From positions 76,291,290 to 76,355,289 of the forward strand of contig CM075649.1 in assembly GCA_037953625.1 (NCBI GenBank): a stretch of 64,000 nt of DNA. Reading direction: 5' to 3'. The DNA is from Crotalaria pallida. Taxonomy: Eukaryota > Streptophyta > Magnoliopsida > Fabales > Fabaceae. Each line of letters begins with the position of its first letter. Positions within the stretch are counted from its first letter, which is position 1. Position numbers and translations under genes: made by a program. A model generated the notes under the pieces. The model worked only from the letters and a program-made list of their open reading frames with translations, was not told the DNA's origin and searched no databases. This document shows, piece after piece, positions 12,308-24,609 of the stretch.

Positions 12308-13696
12308 TATATAGTATGGCTGAAAGTTCTAAGTTAGAAAACCCAACCAATTGGAAATAAAGTATTAAAGGTTTGACTAAGGAAAGCCACATAAAATGAA
12401 TTAGAAACACGTGCATTATGGAGTAAGGTGGACCCTAGGTGTACGGGGAAAAAACACACGTCGTTTAACGATTGATGAGGGCAAGAGTGAATTATTGGGA
12501 TTATCTTGGGGAACTTTGATCTTGCAAAGGATACGGGTTTGCTTCCCGTGTTGGGGGTTGGTTCCACGCAAACCAGGGTAATTCCATCACTTTGGCTCGT
12601 TTTGGCCAGTCGAGGGTGATTTCTGCTAGAGCCAATCTGGGCGAATCAATCCAAATTGCATGACGAAACCTAGAGGGGTGAAGTGCTGTGCAAGCGAGTA
12701 TGACGAACCCTATAGGGGTGAAGTACCAAAATAGAGGTTGAGAAATACTTACTCCTGGTCGGTTTTTCCCCTGAGTGGAGGGTGTATGCGAGGGTTGAAA
12801 AGTGTTATTGTTATTGGACACGAAAAAGTGCATTCATGGATATATAATTGGTTTAATTCACCGAATCCAATGAAAGTGTGAAAGTATTATAGTGGTAAAA
12901 GTTAAATGATAAAGTGTTACATTGGATTCAGGAATTAAACCATAATGGTATAAAGTGCATTCATAATCATATGTTTGAGCATCAAAGCATTGTTATGTGA
13001 TGAATGTGTATACTGAATTATATATATATATATATAGTATAAAGGAATAGCAAAATGTCAAGGAATATAAATAATAGGGTTGAGTAGGATAAAGGAATAT
13101 GAGTATGTGTGTGTGGGTATGTCTAGTTATGCCTTATTACTGTTGTTTATGTGTTTTCCTTAATTATTATTCAAATTACTCACCCCTTAAGTTGACCATT
13201 TTAGGTACCATCGAAGAAAGACATTTATGGCTTCCGCACCGAGAAGGTATACTCTCACTTAAGGAGAGTATATCATTATGGTGACCTCCTTGGTCACATT
13301 TTATTTGTTGCAACCATTCTAGGATATTGTATTGTAAATGTTTTATTAATTAAAGTTGTTATAAGTGTTAACTTTTATTGTAAGTTAAGAATACTTCTAT
13401 TTTGTAAATGGACTTTATAAAAGTAATTGTTTTGATAAAATGCATTAAGGGTTGTGGAGGATATAAAAATATCCTTTTCTAAAATGTCTCAAAATAAGTC
13501 ACAACCATTTACAATGTAATTATATTTTTGCAATTGTTATTAACTGTTCTAACTGACAGGTGAAAAATTAACTTGGGGAAAGTCCATATTTTAAAGTAAA
13601 CTCTGCCGAAATTTTTATAAAACCCCAAGTATTTTAATATTAAATTAGTATAAAAAAAAGTAATATATTTTATATTATAAAAATGAGGATGTTACA

Positions 13697-14430
13697 TTGG
13701 CGAGCTTGGAGAGTATGTCAACTCAGTTGTTCGACTCTCGGGGAATGTAAGTGATTTCCAAGTGTGAAAACTTGGAGGCAAGGAACCTAACCCTCTCCAG
13801 GTACTTTTGAAGGATGGGTTCCTTGGCCTGGTACTCGCCTTTGACTTGAGAGACTACCAGCTGTGAATCTGAAAAGATCCGTATTGTGGTAGCCCCCATT
13901 TCTTTGGCAAGCCTCATCCCTACGAGAATAGCTTCATACTCGACTTGGTTATTGGACGTCGAGAATTCGAACTTGAGTGAATACTCTAAGCTAACTTCTT
14001 TGTCGTTTTCCAAGATTACCCCAGCCCCTGCACCTTTCAAATTACTAGACCCTCGACATAGAGGGTCTAGCTCCGGGAGTTCGATCCTGTGGAAGGTTCT
14101 GTAAACTTCGTCACGAAGTCGGCTAGGACTTGTGATTTTATTGCTCTTTGAGGTTCGTATGCTAGGTCGAACTCGGATAACTCGATCGCCCAGGAAACCA
14201 TTCTACTGGTGAGGTTGGGTTTTTGCAATACTTGCCTTATTGGCTGATCGGTTCAGACCACGATCTTGTGGCTCTGGAAGTATTGTCTTAACCTCCTCGT
14301 CGTGATTATGAGGCAAAAAGCCACCTTCTCTAACTTGGAGTATCCCGTTTCAGGGCCTTGGAGTGCTTTACTAACAAAGTAAATTGGCGACTCCGTTTTG
14401 CTCGATTCTGTCACCAACACCGAGCTAACG
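13697..14430 (-). pseudogene. Tat-lineage gypsy pol fragment: end of RNase H plus second RNase H
   Basis: Minus strand. One open stretch (14040-13723) reads as an extra RNase H of the archaeal type: GAGAGVILEN, NNQVEYEAIL, then FSDSQLVVSQVKGEY with the acidic residues of the active site. The stretch ending near 14253 reads as the RT-linked RNase H (IYFVSKALQGPETGYSKLEK, then DQPIRQVLQKPNL). Two RNase H domains in tandem are characteristic of the Tat/Ogre lineage of Ty3/gypsy. The frame is broken at places and both ends are cut: right by the F solo LTR, left by element E. It continues at 17094-17269. Confidence 0.8.
14426..14430 (+). repeat. Target-site duplication TAACG (left)
   Basis: Exact match to 17089-17093 across the F solo LTR. 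Confidence 0.9.
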
Positions 14431-14715
14431 TGTAACATCCCTAATTTAATTCCAAGTGTAATTGATATGATAATAAGCTTTATGTGAAGAAAATGATAAT
14501 ATTAAGTTGAAACTAGTGGATTGGAAGAGTTATTTTATGGTTAAAAACATAGAATGTTAGGGAATTAGAAATAAAAGATCTACAACTCAAAACGTAAATT
14601 TCATAGTTGGATATGAAGGTTAGTATGTAGGGATGCTTGCTTTAAAAATTTGGGCAAGATCCAACGGGTAACGAAGAAGTTATGTCGCTTTGAAGTGCAA
14701 AGAAATGGTGGACTG

Positions 14716-14822
14716 CACTGGTTAATCGATTAAGCCTGAGATTAATCGATTAATGCCTAAGAGCTGTTTTGGGAAAAATTGCACTGGTTAATCGATTAAC
14801 CATCGGGTTATTCGATTAACGC
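14716..14822 (+). promoter_or_regulatory. Palindromic motif cluster TTAATCGATTAA, F LTR
   Basis: Four copies (three exact, one TTATTCGATTAA), the same motif as in the otherwise different E LTR, followed by an AATAAAGG stretch. Confidence 0.5.
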
Positions 14823-16049
14823 GTTGCTGAAGTGAAAAAAATAAAGGCTACAGGACCACTCAATTTTGGCTTCCCATGCAAGCCACTAACTTAGAACCAC
14901 ACACTCTTTTCTTCTTGCCAAAGAAAACGAATTAAAGGCAAAGAAACAACAACAACACAACACACAAACACACTTCAATTCATTTCTTCTTCCCTCTCAA
15001 ACCCCTCAAGATCCAAGAACACCCAACCACACCCATCATCAAGATCATCATCTCATCATCACTATTAAACCCTAAGTTAAGAACTTAGTAAAGCTAGAAC
15101 ATCATCACCACACCCCTCACACCTCACGCTTATCTTCTTCATTCTCACCATATTCACTTGTTTCTCTACAAGCTCCATGACAACGGAGAGTTACATATAT
15201 TCATGCCTTCATATCAAGAGCAAGTGAAACCAAGCACTCTTCATCCTTCTCACTCACCAATTGATAGCTAATTTGTTGAGGTTGCAAGCTAGGGTTTTGG
15301 GTTTCTCTCTCTCTCTCTCTTCATAGATGTAAGGAGGGGGTATTACCCTTATTTAGAGGGTGATTTCTGGATTGTTTATAGTGATAGCTAAGATTGGAGG
15401 GGTATATGTGTGTAGTTATAAGATATGAACCTTAGGATAGTGGACAATGTTAATGAATTAAGCATGTTAGGGTAGCTAAGATTAGAGGGGTGATTTTATA
15501 TAGATATAGGATAAGGAACTTTAGGGAGGAACCTTTTGGTAGAGGATGAGGATAATGAGTTAAGTAGGATAGTAAATTAAATGAATTTATTTAGGATGTT
15601 GTGAATTGATGTGGATATTATATGTTGCCATGAAATGTTTGAATGATGATGTGTATGTTGATGTATATGAGGGGATGAGGTTTTGAATTGAATCTAAAAT
15701 ATAAAAAGGTAATGGCTGTCATAAATTAAGGGTAGACAAGAGTAGTAATGGTAATAAACAATAGGGTAGTGGATAAAACTAATAATTGGAGTATAAAAAT
15801 GAATGGAATGAAACTTACTTTATAAATTTAGGAATTAATGTGAAGATAATATGTTGTTAGTTAATTGTTTGAATGATGATATTTATGATGTTGTGAATGT
15901 ATGTGAATATTACATGTTGCTAGGGGATGATTGGATAATGATGTGGTTGTGTGGAAGTATGTGTAAGTATAATGTGTTACTATGTATGAAACGATTGTGG
16001 CCATGGAGGGCCTGAATGACTGATGCGTTGATTAATGATCCGTATGGGT

Positions 16050-16400
16050 TACGCCGTCCCATTAAGCGAAATGCACTGTTAGGTTGAAATGCCCCTAGGT
16101 GGAAGGGCCCATTAGGTGGAAATTCCCTTCAGGTGTAAATGCCCATTAGGCGGAAAGGCTCGTTAGGTGAAGGGTGTACCCATGGATCATTATGCGTAAA
16201 ATACAATGATTAAAAGTTGGCTAGAACATATAGGAGGAAATAAAAGTAGAAGAATAAGTAAGAAAGGGTTAGTAAAAGTAGGAAAGTCCTGATGGGTGTG
16301 GTCCTAATGGGTGGTAAATTCCTGTTGGGTGGATAAATTCCAATTGGGTGGGAATTCCTAACGGGTGGAATCTTCCTAGTGGGTGTAAAATCTTGACATG
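16050..16400 (+). repeat. Minisatellite in F LTR (GGTGGAA... units)
   Basis: Two related arrays: CCCATTAGGTGGAAA-like units (16060-16170) and CCTAATGGGTGG-like units (16285-16400) of about 18-25 bases. They lie between donor and acceptor of the predicted LTR intron. Confidence 0.7.
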
Positions 16401-17093
16401 TGCGATAGTCCTAATGTGAAAAATGAATAAAAGATGATAAAGAAAGAAAATGACTAGGTAAAGTAAAGGAAATGAGGATGTAACCATGAACATGAAATTG
16501 AATAGTTAATATAAGTGTATTAGGCTTAGTGTATTACTATAGCTCTTTAGAAATTATTTTGTACGTATTGTGTAATGCTCACCTCCTTGCTGATTTTACA
16601 CAGGTACTGAGATTGAGCTAGCACAGCCCCCGGCCGAGCAGGAGTACTTTCCCTCACAGGGAGAGTAGGTTTTATTAGTGGGATTTGCATCATGTCCTAG
16701 GCCCAAATATTATAATGTATTACTTTTTTATAAAATTTAATATTGTTTTGGGTGCAAAAACTGTAGCACTAGGTAGGCCCAAGACTACTTTATCTTTTGG
16801 GAAAGGGGCTTTCTTTTGGGAATCAAGCTAAGACTTGTAAATGTTTGCTGAAGTGATACGAATGTACACATGCACTGATGCACAACGCCCTGTTGGCTTT
16901 TCTGGATTATGCAAATGTTGTTATAACAGGTTTTCAGGAAATGAATATTTTGGAAAAGTCAAATAAACAAAGTATACTCCGTCCGATTTCACGGAGATTT
17001 TTATAATAAACTATGAGTTTGAAAAGAAATTTTTGTGTAACCAAATCCAATTGGGTAATTAGTGTAGTAATTAAGGTAGGGTGTTACATAACG

Positions 17094-17269
17094 GCGTGTT
17101 CCCCTACTGAGAGGTATAGATAAAGGATTTCCCCTTCATCCGGGCTCATCAATACGGGGGGTGTCGACAGGTACTCCTTGAGTTCGAGAAAGGCGGTTTC
17201 ACATCACTCACCCCACAAGAACTCCTTATTCTTTCTGAGGAGCTGATGCCATGGGAGGGCCTTCCTGGC
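17094..17269 (-). pseudogene. Tat pol fragment: RT to RNase H junction
   Basis: Minus-strand translation reads ARKALPWHQLLRKNKEFLW, then FLELKEYLSTPPVLMSPDEG, typical of the C-terminal end of reverse transcriptase leading into RNase H. One in-frame TGA interrupts it. It continues, across the F insertion, into 14430-13697. The catalytic part of RT is not in the window. Confidence 0.75.
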
Positions 17270-18098
17270 TGTAACATCCTACTTTTATACTTAAAGAAAT
17301 TACTTTTAAATAATATTTATTTATGAAAATGGTTCGGGGTTTATAAAAATTTTGGCAAAGTTTCCTCTAAAAATCAGACTTTTCCCCTATATAAAATTAA
17401 ACCTGTCAGTCCAGAACAGTTTTCAATCCAGTAAAAATATAACTTTCAGATCAAGCTATCCAAACTTTCTAAAATACTTCAATTGACAAAAGAGAAGATA
17501 TGATTTATACATTAATAAAATGCACCTGGATAAAACATCATTTCCAATAAAATAACATTTACAAAATCTAATTATTACAATATAAAACCTGTGAATGGTT
17601 GCACTTATAATGAGACCGTAAGGTCACCCTAAACAATATACTCTCCAACAAGAGTATAACTTTCTCGGCCTTGATCTTCATATGTGCATGTCTCCTTGGT
17701 GTACCTAATATGTCCACTGTAAGGGTGAGTACTTTGAAATCCAGATCAAAGAAAACATTTAAAAACAGTAATAAACCATAAGGAGGCATATTCATACACA
17801 AACAATAACAATTAAACAATTCACAATTCACTTAACAAGTAAAACATTCCAACCTAATTTAATTTAGTAACTATGCATGCTGAAAGTATAATACTATAGT
17901 ATAATACTATAATGCACAATCACATGGTTATGCTCTGCTAACGTCACACTTAGATGATTTAATTCTCGAATCCGTTATTGAACATTTTATTTCAATTTAA
18001 TCACTTAAACACTTTTGATCGGATTCGTTGAATTAAAACATCTACACAATGCATTCACACTTTCCCTTTTCACTTACACACTTTAACTTTAACAATTA

Positions 18099-18385
18099 GA
18101 GTGAAGGGACACTTTGGTCCCTCAAGTTTTTCGACAGGGACACTTTTAGTCCCTCAAGAAATTTAATTCATTTTTAGTCCCTAAAGTTATCCAAAAGTAC
18201 CAATTTAGTCCCTATCCTATTTCCGTTAGCCACTTCGTTGAGGGACTAAATTGGTACTTTTAGAAAACATGAGGGACTAAATTGGTACTTTTGGAAAACA
18301 TGAGGGACTAAAAATGAATTAAATTTCTTGAGGGACTAAAGTGTCCCTGTCGAAAAACTTGAGGGACCAAAGTGTCCCTTCACTC
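18099..18385. mobile_element. MULE-type foldback MITE, 287 bp
   Basis: Long, nearly perfect terminal inverted repeats (GAGTGAAGGGACAC...GTGTCCCTTCACTC, about 130 bases each) with little between. A 9-bp duplication TAACAATTA flanks it at 18090-18098 and 18386-18394. Long inverted repeats with a 9-bp duplication fit Mutator-like elements. It has no coding capacity. Confidence 0.8.
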
Positions 18386-18570
18386 TAACAATTAACAATT
18401 TAACACTTTTAACAATTGGGTACATTGTGCTTCACATTCTCCCCGAAGGAGGGTTCCTCACACAATGTACCTTAACACTTTTCCCTTTTCAATAACAATA
18501 TACAATCCTCACATACACCCTCCACTCTGGGGAAAAACCGACCAGGAGTAAGCATTTTTCAACCAAAGTA

Positions 18571-18664
18571 CTTCACCCCTATAGGGTTCGTCATACCGCA
18601 CTTCACCCCTCTAGGGTTCGTCATGCTTGCTTGCACAGTACTTCACCCCTTTAGGGTTCGTCAT
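18571..18664 (-). repeat. Three copies of a CACCCCTATAGGGTTCGTCAT minisatellite
   Basis: Units of about 28-40 bases in the E' LTR. The E LTR has two copies in reverse orientation near 12655-12725. Confidence 0.7.
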
Positions 18665-19474
18665 ACAATTTGGATTGATTCTCCCAAATTGGCTTTAGCA
18701 GAAATCACCCTCGACTGACCAAAACGAGCCAAAGTAATAGAATTACCATGGTTTGCGTAGAAACAACCCCCAACACGGGAAGCAAACCCGTGTCCTTTGC
18801 AAGATAAAAGTTCTCCATGATAATTCCAGTAATATACTCTTGCCCTCATCAATCGTAAAACGACGTGTGTTTTTCCCCTACTCCTAACGTCCACCTTTAC
18901 ACCATGCATGATCCAATATTCTAAGTATTTTTCAATTGAATTCAAAGCCCCTTTTTGTTCTTTAGAAAATATCATTTTTTTGGCCCAAATTCAATTGAGA
19001 AAGACTTGGCCCTACTAATGCATAACTATATGAATGTCATTTATACTTTATAAACATACCATTTATACTTACAACAATAATAATTACAAATACAACAACA
19101 ATTTCTAATCAATTAACATAAAGCATACATGGAGAATAGTCATTAACACTTAGGGTTTCTATCCAAACTCTACCCCTCTACCCATCAACCTAACCAATCA
19201 ATAAATACACCTATTTATAACTCTATTACTATGATTAAACCCATTCTCTAATACTAAACCCAAAGTACACCCCTTACCTCTTGAAGAGAAGAGGAGAAGG
19301 ATGAGAATTTGAGGGAGCACCAACACCGACTCTAACCCAAGCTCCTAAGTTCTTCCTCTCTTGTTTCCTATGGCTCCCCAAGCTCCTTGGATGGATTTGA
19401 GACTCCAATTGACCAATTGCACACTTTGGGGCTTAGGGTTAATTTGGGGGTTTGTGAAATAGAGAAGAAATTGA

Positions 19475-19594
19475 GAATAATTGTGTGCATTCATACATGG
19501 TAATAAGGCAATGGGATATCGTTTGTCATGTTCAAGGAATAATTGTGTGCATTCATACATGGTAATAAGGCAACTTGCTTGATGACACATTCTT
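19475..19594 (+). mobile_element. Left piece of G1 LTR with a 37-bp direct repeat
   Basis: GCATTCATACATGGT...CTTGCTTGATGA matches the G2 LTR near 42310-42405. A 37-base segment occurs twice (19475-19511 and 19537-19573). The G1 LTR resumes at 38520 after the A2 insertion. Its own 5' part is missing at the junction with E'. Confidence 0.65.
19590..19594 (+). repeat. Target-site duplication TTCTT (left) of A2
   Basis: Matches 38515-38519. Removing 19595-38519 restores a sequence colinear with the G2 LTR near 42395-42440, which independently supports this boundary. Confidence 0.8.
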
Positions 19595-20267
19595 TGTGAC
19601 GACCCGCAAATTCCTCGTATTGTTTTGAGTACTAAAAAGGTTTATTTTTGAGAAAGTGTTTTTGGAAAGAGTATTTCCTTGAACGAATTTCTTATTTCAT
19701 GATTTCAAAGTGGTGAATGATTTTTAAAGGGATGGTTTTCATGGAATGATATTATAAGTTTTAGAAATTGAGTTTTTGGAATGATTGTGTATTTAATATT
19801 TTTATGCTTCAAAGAGATGGTTATTTTTATACATGAGTAATTGTATGAGAAAAATTTTATTTCCTATGTGTATGTGTATGTGTGCTACGTGTATGTGGAT
19901 GCATGTATGTAAGCCTAGGATTTTTCATTTTAGGACAAGGAGCTAATGGGATAGATTAGAACCATAAGGAAATTAAGTTGGTAGAAAATTTGAAGTAATA
20001 GCACCAATTATGCATGAAGTGACTTAAAGCCCTTAAATTTACTCTTCATTGTCCCCTTGATAAAATCCACCCATGCAACAAATTGAAGTGCCAAAATCGC
20101 CCCTCCTTAACACACATGGACCAAAACCAAACCAAGGGCAAAAGAGAGACTTCACGGTTTGCCTATATATATGAGCTAGCTTAGTTCATTTCCATTCATT
20201 TACTTCCATTACTTCATTTCCTTTCTTAACCAAACACAAGTCTTCAGAGCTCATCAACTCTTAGACT

Positions 20268-20324
<57 letters not shown>

Positions 20325-22342
20325 AGGTCGTGGAGAGGAAGAAGGAAGAAGAAGAAGTTCAAGTTAGATCCAAAACTTTTCCCCTTGAAGATCAAGTAGA
20401 GGAAGCTTGAAGATCTTCTTTCCTTGATGGGTGATTCGAAGATCTTAGAGAAGATGTGTTAGTTTAGGTTTTTCTTTTGGTCTTGTGATTTCCCTTCTTT
20501 TCTTTCTTTGCATGTTCATTTTTATGGCTCAAAAGATGAGTGCATGTGATGTTTATACATGATCACGAACTTTTGAAACTAAAAGAAACTTGTAATGAGT
20601 TAAACAATGGACTTTATGATTCGGTTGAGACCTATATAATGGATCTTAATGCTTTTCAAACTAAATCTTAAAGATCTAAAGAGTTGTTTAATATTTTTGT
20701 GAAGTTTAAGGTAAATCTCTTTGCATGTTAAATTTTCTTACTTGGACCGTGAACCATGATGTATTTAAGAGATTATTTGATGAATAAATGTGTGATCTAA
20801 ACTTGGTTAATGATAAAGTTGAAATCTTTAGCCTTGCATGTCTTGATTTTAGACTTGACCTTTGATGAAACTTTGATTTTGTCTTGATCTATAAAAAAGT
20901 TTTGTTCTTGAGATTTGCATGTGATTTTTGAGCAAAAAGCTTTAACCTTTCTTCAATGCATGTCACGGTTTTGGCCTCTTTTTACCCAAAATGATTTTTG
21001 GACTTTGATTTGTACTATTATGATTGATTTTATGACTTGATCTACAAGATCTAAGTACATGCATGTTAATGTTTGACCTTGACAATTTATTTTTATGTCC
21101 CTTTGAAAAATAAGTTGAAAGTGTGTATGTTGATCTATGATTATCTTTGATTTTTACATAATTTATGAAAAAGCTTAAGACTTGAGTCTTGCATGTTTTA
21201 TTTGAGTAAAAGATTGAATTTTTCCTTGATGACCTCCATGGTTTTGAAAGGAACTAAGGAAACATGCTTTTGAAAAATGATTTTTAACTTGATCTATGTT
21301 CATGCATGTTGATTTCTTCTTGATTTAAGAATTTCTAAAGTGCATGCAAGAGAAGTAAAATGAAACTTTGAGATGGGTTGTGATTTAAATTGTTGTTTTG
21401 GTTTAAGTTAAGAAAATGAATTAAGTTGGTTTATGTGTTTTAGATTTGTAATTTTTGACTTGTTTTCTTTGATTCCATTCGGCCATGTAGTGTAAATAAG
21501 TCTAGGAAATTTAGTTGCATGAAAATAAATTTACATAGTGATTTTTGAAAGGAATTAAGTTGTTTAAAGTAAGAAAAACAAATGTGCTTGGTTTATATCT
21601 TTGGTTCAATTCGGTTTGTGAGCATATGTATGTCTAAGTGTTTTGTTTTATGAAAATGAAATAGCATAATGATGTATCAAGTTGTCTTGGTTGATTTAAA
21701 GTGTTTGAGCTAGTAATCTTTGGTTTATTTTCTTGGAGTACTTCGGTCCCTTTTTAATAAAGTAGGTAAATATGAAAATGAAATGGTTTTGAAAGCAATT
21801 ATGTATTGAATAAGTGAATAAGTGTTTGATTGTGAAAGTGTTTATGTGAAAATGAATGTTTGGTCTATAACTAAGTTAAGTGATTGAGTAATTATGTGAC
21901 TTGATTTATTAAAGTGTTGTTGTTGTTGCTTATGTGTTAGTTAACGTTTGGAAAATATTTGAGTACGTAATTGATTTTGAAATTAATTGATTTCGGATAA
22001 GTTCGATTTGATTTATTTGAGATTGTTGGATTGTAATTATGGCTGCCCAAGATTTGTTTTATGACAAAAGCTTGAGTTTTAAAGTGTTAATTTTGAGCTA
22101 AAGAATTAATTGAGACAAAAGTGCTTTTACGATGTTTTCGGGTTTTATTAAAGTGGATTTGCAAAATAATTCCTTACTGTCCAGAGTTGTTTAAAGTTGC
22201 TTCTTAACTTTAAAATTTTGTATTCATGTGATTTAAAGTATGGTTTTCAAGTGATAATTGATTTGAGAAAAAGCCGGATTAAAAACGGTGAATTTTTCGG
22301 TGTTTTTGGATATGTTTAAGGTGCTGTCCAAGACGGACCAGC
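19595..22342 (+). mobile_element. Family A LTR (A2), 5' part
   Basis: Starts TGTGACGACCCG. It contains a TATA-like TATATATATG at 20164, a pyrimidine/GA-rich leader, then AT-rich non-coding sequence with many CATGCATGTT words. No gene is seen in this 2.7 kb. It is interrupted at 22343 by the minus-strand H element and resumes well to the right, ending at 38514. Confidence 0.7.
20272..20322. repeat. (GA)n microsatellite
   Basis: About 25 uninterrupted AG/GA dinucleotides in the leader part of the A2 LTR. Confidence 0.95.
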
Positions 22343-22522
22343 TGTCACACCCTCACTTTTAATTAATTAAAATTAGATTTTATTAAAATTCGTACTTGAA
22401 AATTTCGACGAGAATCCGGCTGAGTTTCCTCTGTTTATCGGACCTCACAAAAATTTTCATCTTTTAAACCTGCCAGACCAGAATATTACAAAACCTAAAA
22501 TTATATTTAACTTTGGCTACCT
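22343..22522 (-). mobile_element. Element H 3' LTR (minus), first piece
   Basis: TGTCACACCCTCAC is the LTR end read backwards. It is nearly identical to 32627 onward, the same element's other LTR, where the sequence is uninterrupted. That copy shows the empty site of D: GGCTACCTCGCAC at about 32793. CCAGC (22338-22342) is the candidate duplication; no partner was found. Confidence 0.75.
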
Positions 22523-22883
22523 TGTAACATCCTAATTTTTATTTTAAGTGAAATTATTGTTTAATACCAAAGAAATAACTGAATAAATTGCTTAAAGAAT
22601 TTTGGGTGATAGGATAGTAGTAATTATAAGTACTATGGGTTATGTAGGAGACATTTGTAGCATTGGGCAAAACTATCTAAGCGAAATCGGGGTTTAAGTC
22701 GACGTTTTAAATGTTAGAAATCAGCCGAAAAGAGAAAATTAGGAATTTATTATAGGGTTCTAAGAAATTAAATTCCACCGTTGGATGTGAAGTTTAGGGG
22801 ATTAAGAAGCTTGTCTAAAAATTTGGGTCCGATCCGACGGTTAACGAAAAAGTAACGGCGAATCGAAGTTGGAAATTTCTGGT

Positions 22884-23128
22884 GCACGCCCAGGCGCACC
22901 AGGGTGCAACTGGTGCCCCAACTCAGTAAGTTTTTCGCCCAGGCCCGCCCTGTGCGCACCAGTCACGCGTCCTCATCAGTCTGGCGCGCCATTTATCCCA
23001 CCAGTCCCGCACCAAGCGCAGCACCACGCACCAGAATGGGAGCTGGTGCCTCTCCCGCGCTCAGGCGCACCCCGACCGCGCCCAGGCGCGCGCACCAGAT
23101 CTGGTGCGTTTTCAGCCACCAGATCTCA
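22884..23128 (+). promoter_or_regulatory. GC-rich GCCCAGGCGCACC motif cluster, D LTR promoter
   Basis: More than a dozen copies or variants of CAGGCGCACC / GCGCACCAG, partly palindromic (GGCGCGCC, CCAGATCTGG). They lie just upstream of ATAAATAA at 23190. GC content here contrasts sharply with the AT-rich surroundings. CpG/CHG-rich arrays like this would be strong targets for cytosine methylation. Confidence 0.5.
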
Positions 23129-24609
23129 GCTTGGGCACCAAGTTGGCCCTCCCCAGCCGTCCGATCTTCTTTTCCTTGGCAAGGGGCACCATAAATAAAA
23201 CAAAAACCCAACAACAACACCACATTTCCTCCTTCATCTCCATCATCTCTTCCATCTCTCTCTCTCTAGGGCACCCACTCCATCAACACTATTTCTCCTC
23301 CATCAAATCCTTGATCAAGCTTAACATCACCTTCACCAAGCTAAACAAATGAGTTAGAGACCTTCTCCTTGGCTCTCTCTTTCAATTCGAATCCCCTCTC
23401 TCTCCACCCTCCTTGGGTTCTTCTCAACTCAATCAAGGCTCAAGTTGTGCAACCCATTCCACCGACAAATCTCCTTCCTTCTTGCTCCAAGTAAGTACTC
23501 AAGTCCTTGATGACTCCTCTCCCTCTCAAATACGAATTTCTTCTCTCACTTAGAGGTCCATACGAATTTCCCCTTTCATTTGCTCATCTTGTTGAAATAT
23601 TGAATCTCATCTTGTTGAAATATTGAATCCCACTTCATGGAGCTCCACAATCTCATGTTCATTTTTGTTTTTGTGGCTTAAGGAGGCTCAAGACCACTCA
23701 ACTCCCTCTCATTCCATTGGAGCTCTTGATTTTGGGGGCTAGAAGCTAGGGCTTGGGTTCACTCTCTCTCTCTTGGTTAAGGTAAGGGGGTGGATATTGT
23801 GAGCTTTGCCTTGTTCTAGGGAGTAGGTTCTAGTTAGTATATAATGTTTGTTAGGGTTATGTGTTAGGGGAGAAAATTAGATTATAAAACCCTAGGTTAT
23901 TGAATATAAAATTCTAATTAATTAAATATGCATGATGATTGGATGTTAAGATTAGGAAAAGGAAACTCAATAATATGAAAATGAATAATTTGATAAATGA
24001 AATTTGGTTAATGATTTTATTGAAGTACATGAGGAATTGGGTAATGTGATAATAAAGATGACATAAATGATTTCTATGATTATTGATTTTATTTGTAAAG
24101 ATGTGAATTAAATGATAATTAATTACTATAGCAATTATATGCATGTGTTGTGAAATAAATTGATATAGGAAGAAAGGGAATGGAAACGATTAAATGTCAT
24201 GAATGTTCATATTTGTATCTAATTGCTAAATGAGTAAAAATGTTAAGTATTATCAACTGTGAATAAAGGTCATGGATTAGGAATTGAACTAATGAATATG
24301 GGAAATGGAAGTAAAACGATTATGTGGAAATAAAAAGGTAAAAGGTGATATATGTAAAATAAAACGAAGGGCAATCTAAAGGTTGGGCTATAAAGGAGAA
24401 CACTATTTGGTGTGATTGTGATAACTGAGAAAGGAAATGAATCAGAAATTTACATGAATGATTAGATGTTGGATATGTGTTGTTGAATTTAAATGTGTTA
24501 TAATTGATTGAATAAGAATGTGGTATAAATGTTGGCCTCTGTTTTGAGGTGATGATTCTTAAATTGTGATGAATTGTTTATAATGAGAATAACGTTTAAG
24601 TATAATCTA

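Larger units (their letters stand above)
2855..13696 (+). mobile_element. Element E 3' LTR, split by two solo LTR insertions
   Basis: Starts TGTAACATCC at 2855 and ends GATGTTACA at 13696. The LTR proper is 2855-3887, 6931-7178 and 12313-13696, about 2.67 kb. It holds the bracketed block ACCGTTGGAT...ATCCGACGGT at about 3120-3183, a TTAATCGATTAA cluster at 3238-3386, a donor AGAG/GTAAGG (GT at 3776) and an acceptor TTTTAG/GTACC (AG at 13203-13204). The minisatellite with CCTATAGGGGTGAAGT lies near 12650-12725. The interrupting LTRs have clean 5-bp duplications, so they are younger. TTGGC at 13697 is the candidate right target duplication. Confidence 0.75.
14431..17088 (+). mobile_element. Solo LTR of family F, 2658 bp, inside Tat pol
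   Basis: TGTAACATCC...GGGTGTTACA with TAACG on both sides. Contents in order: bracketed block (about 14603-14672), TTAATCGATTAA cluster, AC-rich leader, donor GAT/GTAAGG (GT at 15329), AT-rich stretch, minisatellites, acceptor ACACAG/GTACTG (AG at 16602-16603), then the GCCGAGCAGGAG block shared with D. No internal sequence, hence solo. Confidence 0.9.
17270..19474 (-). mobile_element. E-related LTR (E'), minus strand, 5' end missing
   Basis: Left end TGTAACATCCTAC is the LTR 3' end read backwards. It matches the E LTR in order: acceptor (AG at 17706-17705), CCTATAGGGTTCGTCAT minisatellite, and donor CAAGAG/GTAAGGGG (GT at 19277-19276). Homology to E stops near 19474, so roughly the first 600 bases of the LTR (block and palindromes) are lost. 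CTGGC at 17265-17269 is the candidate target duplication; its partner was not found, in line with a deletion. Confidence 0.65.

Noticed and set aside
22869..23198. Several overlapping open frames in the GC-rich part of D LTRs (also 28458-29050)
   Set aside because: They arise from the GCGCACC repeat array, which rarely contains stops; present in several frames and both strands.
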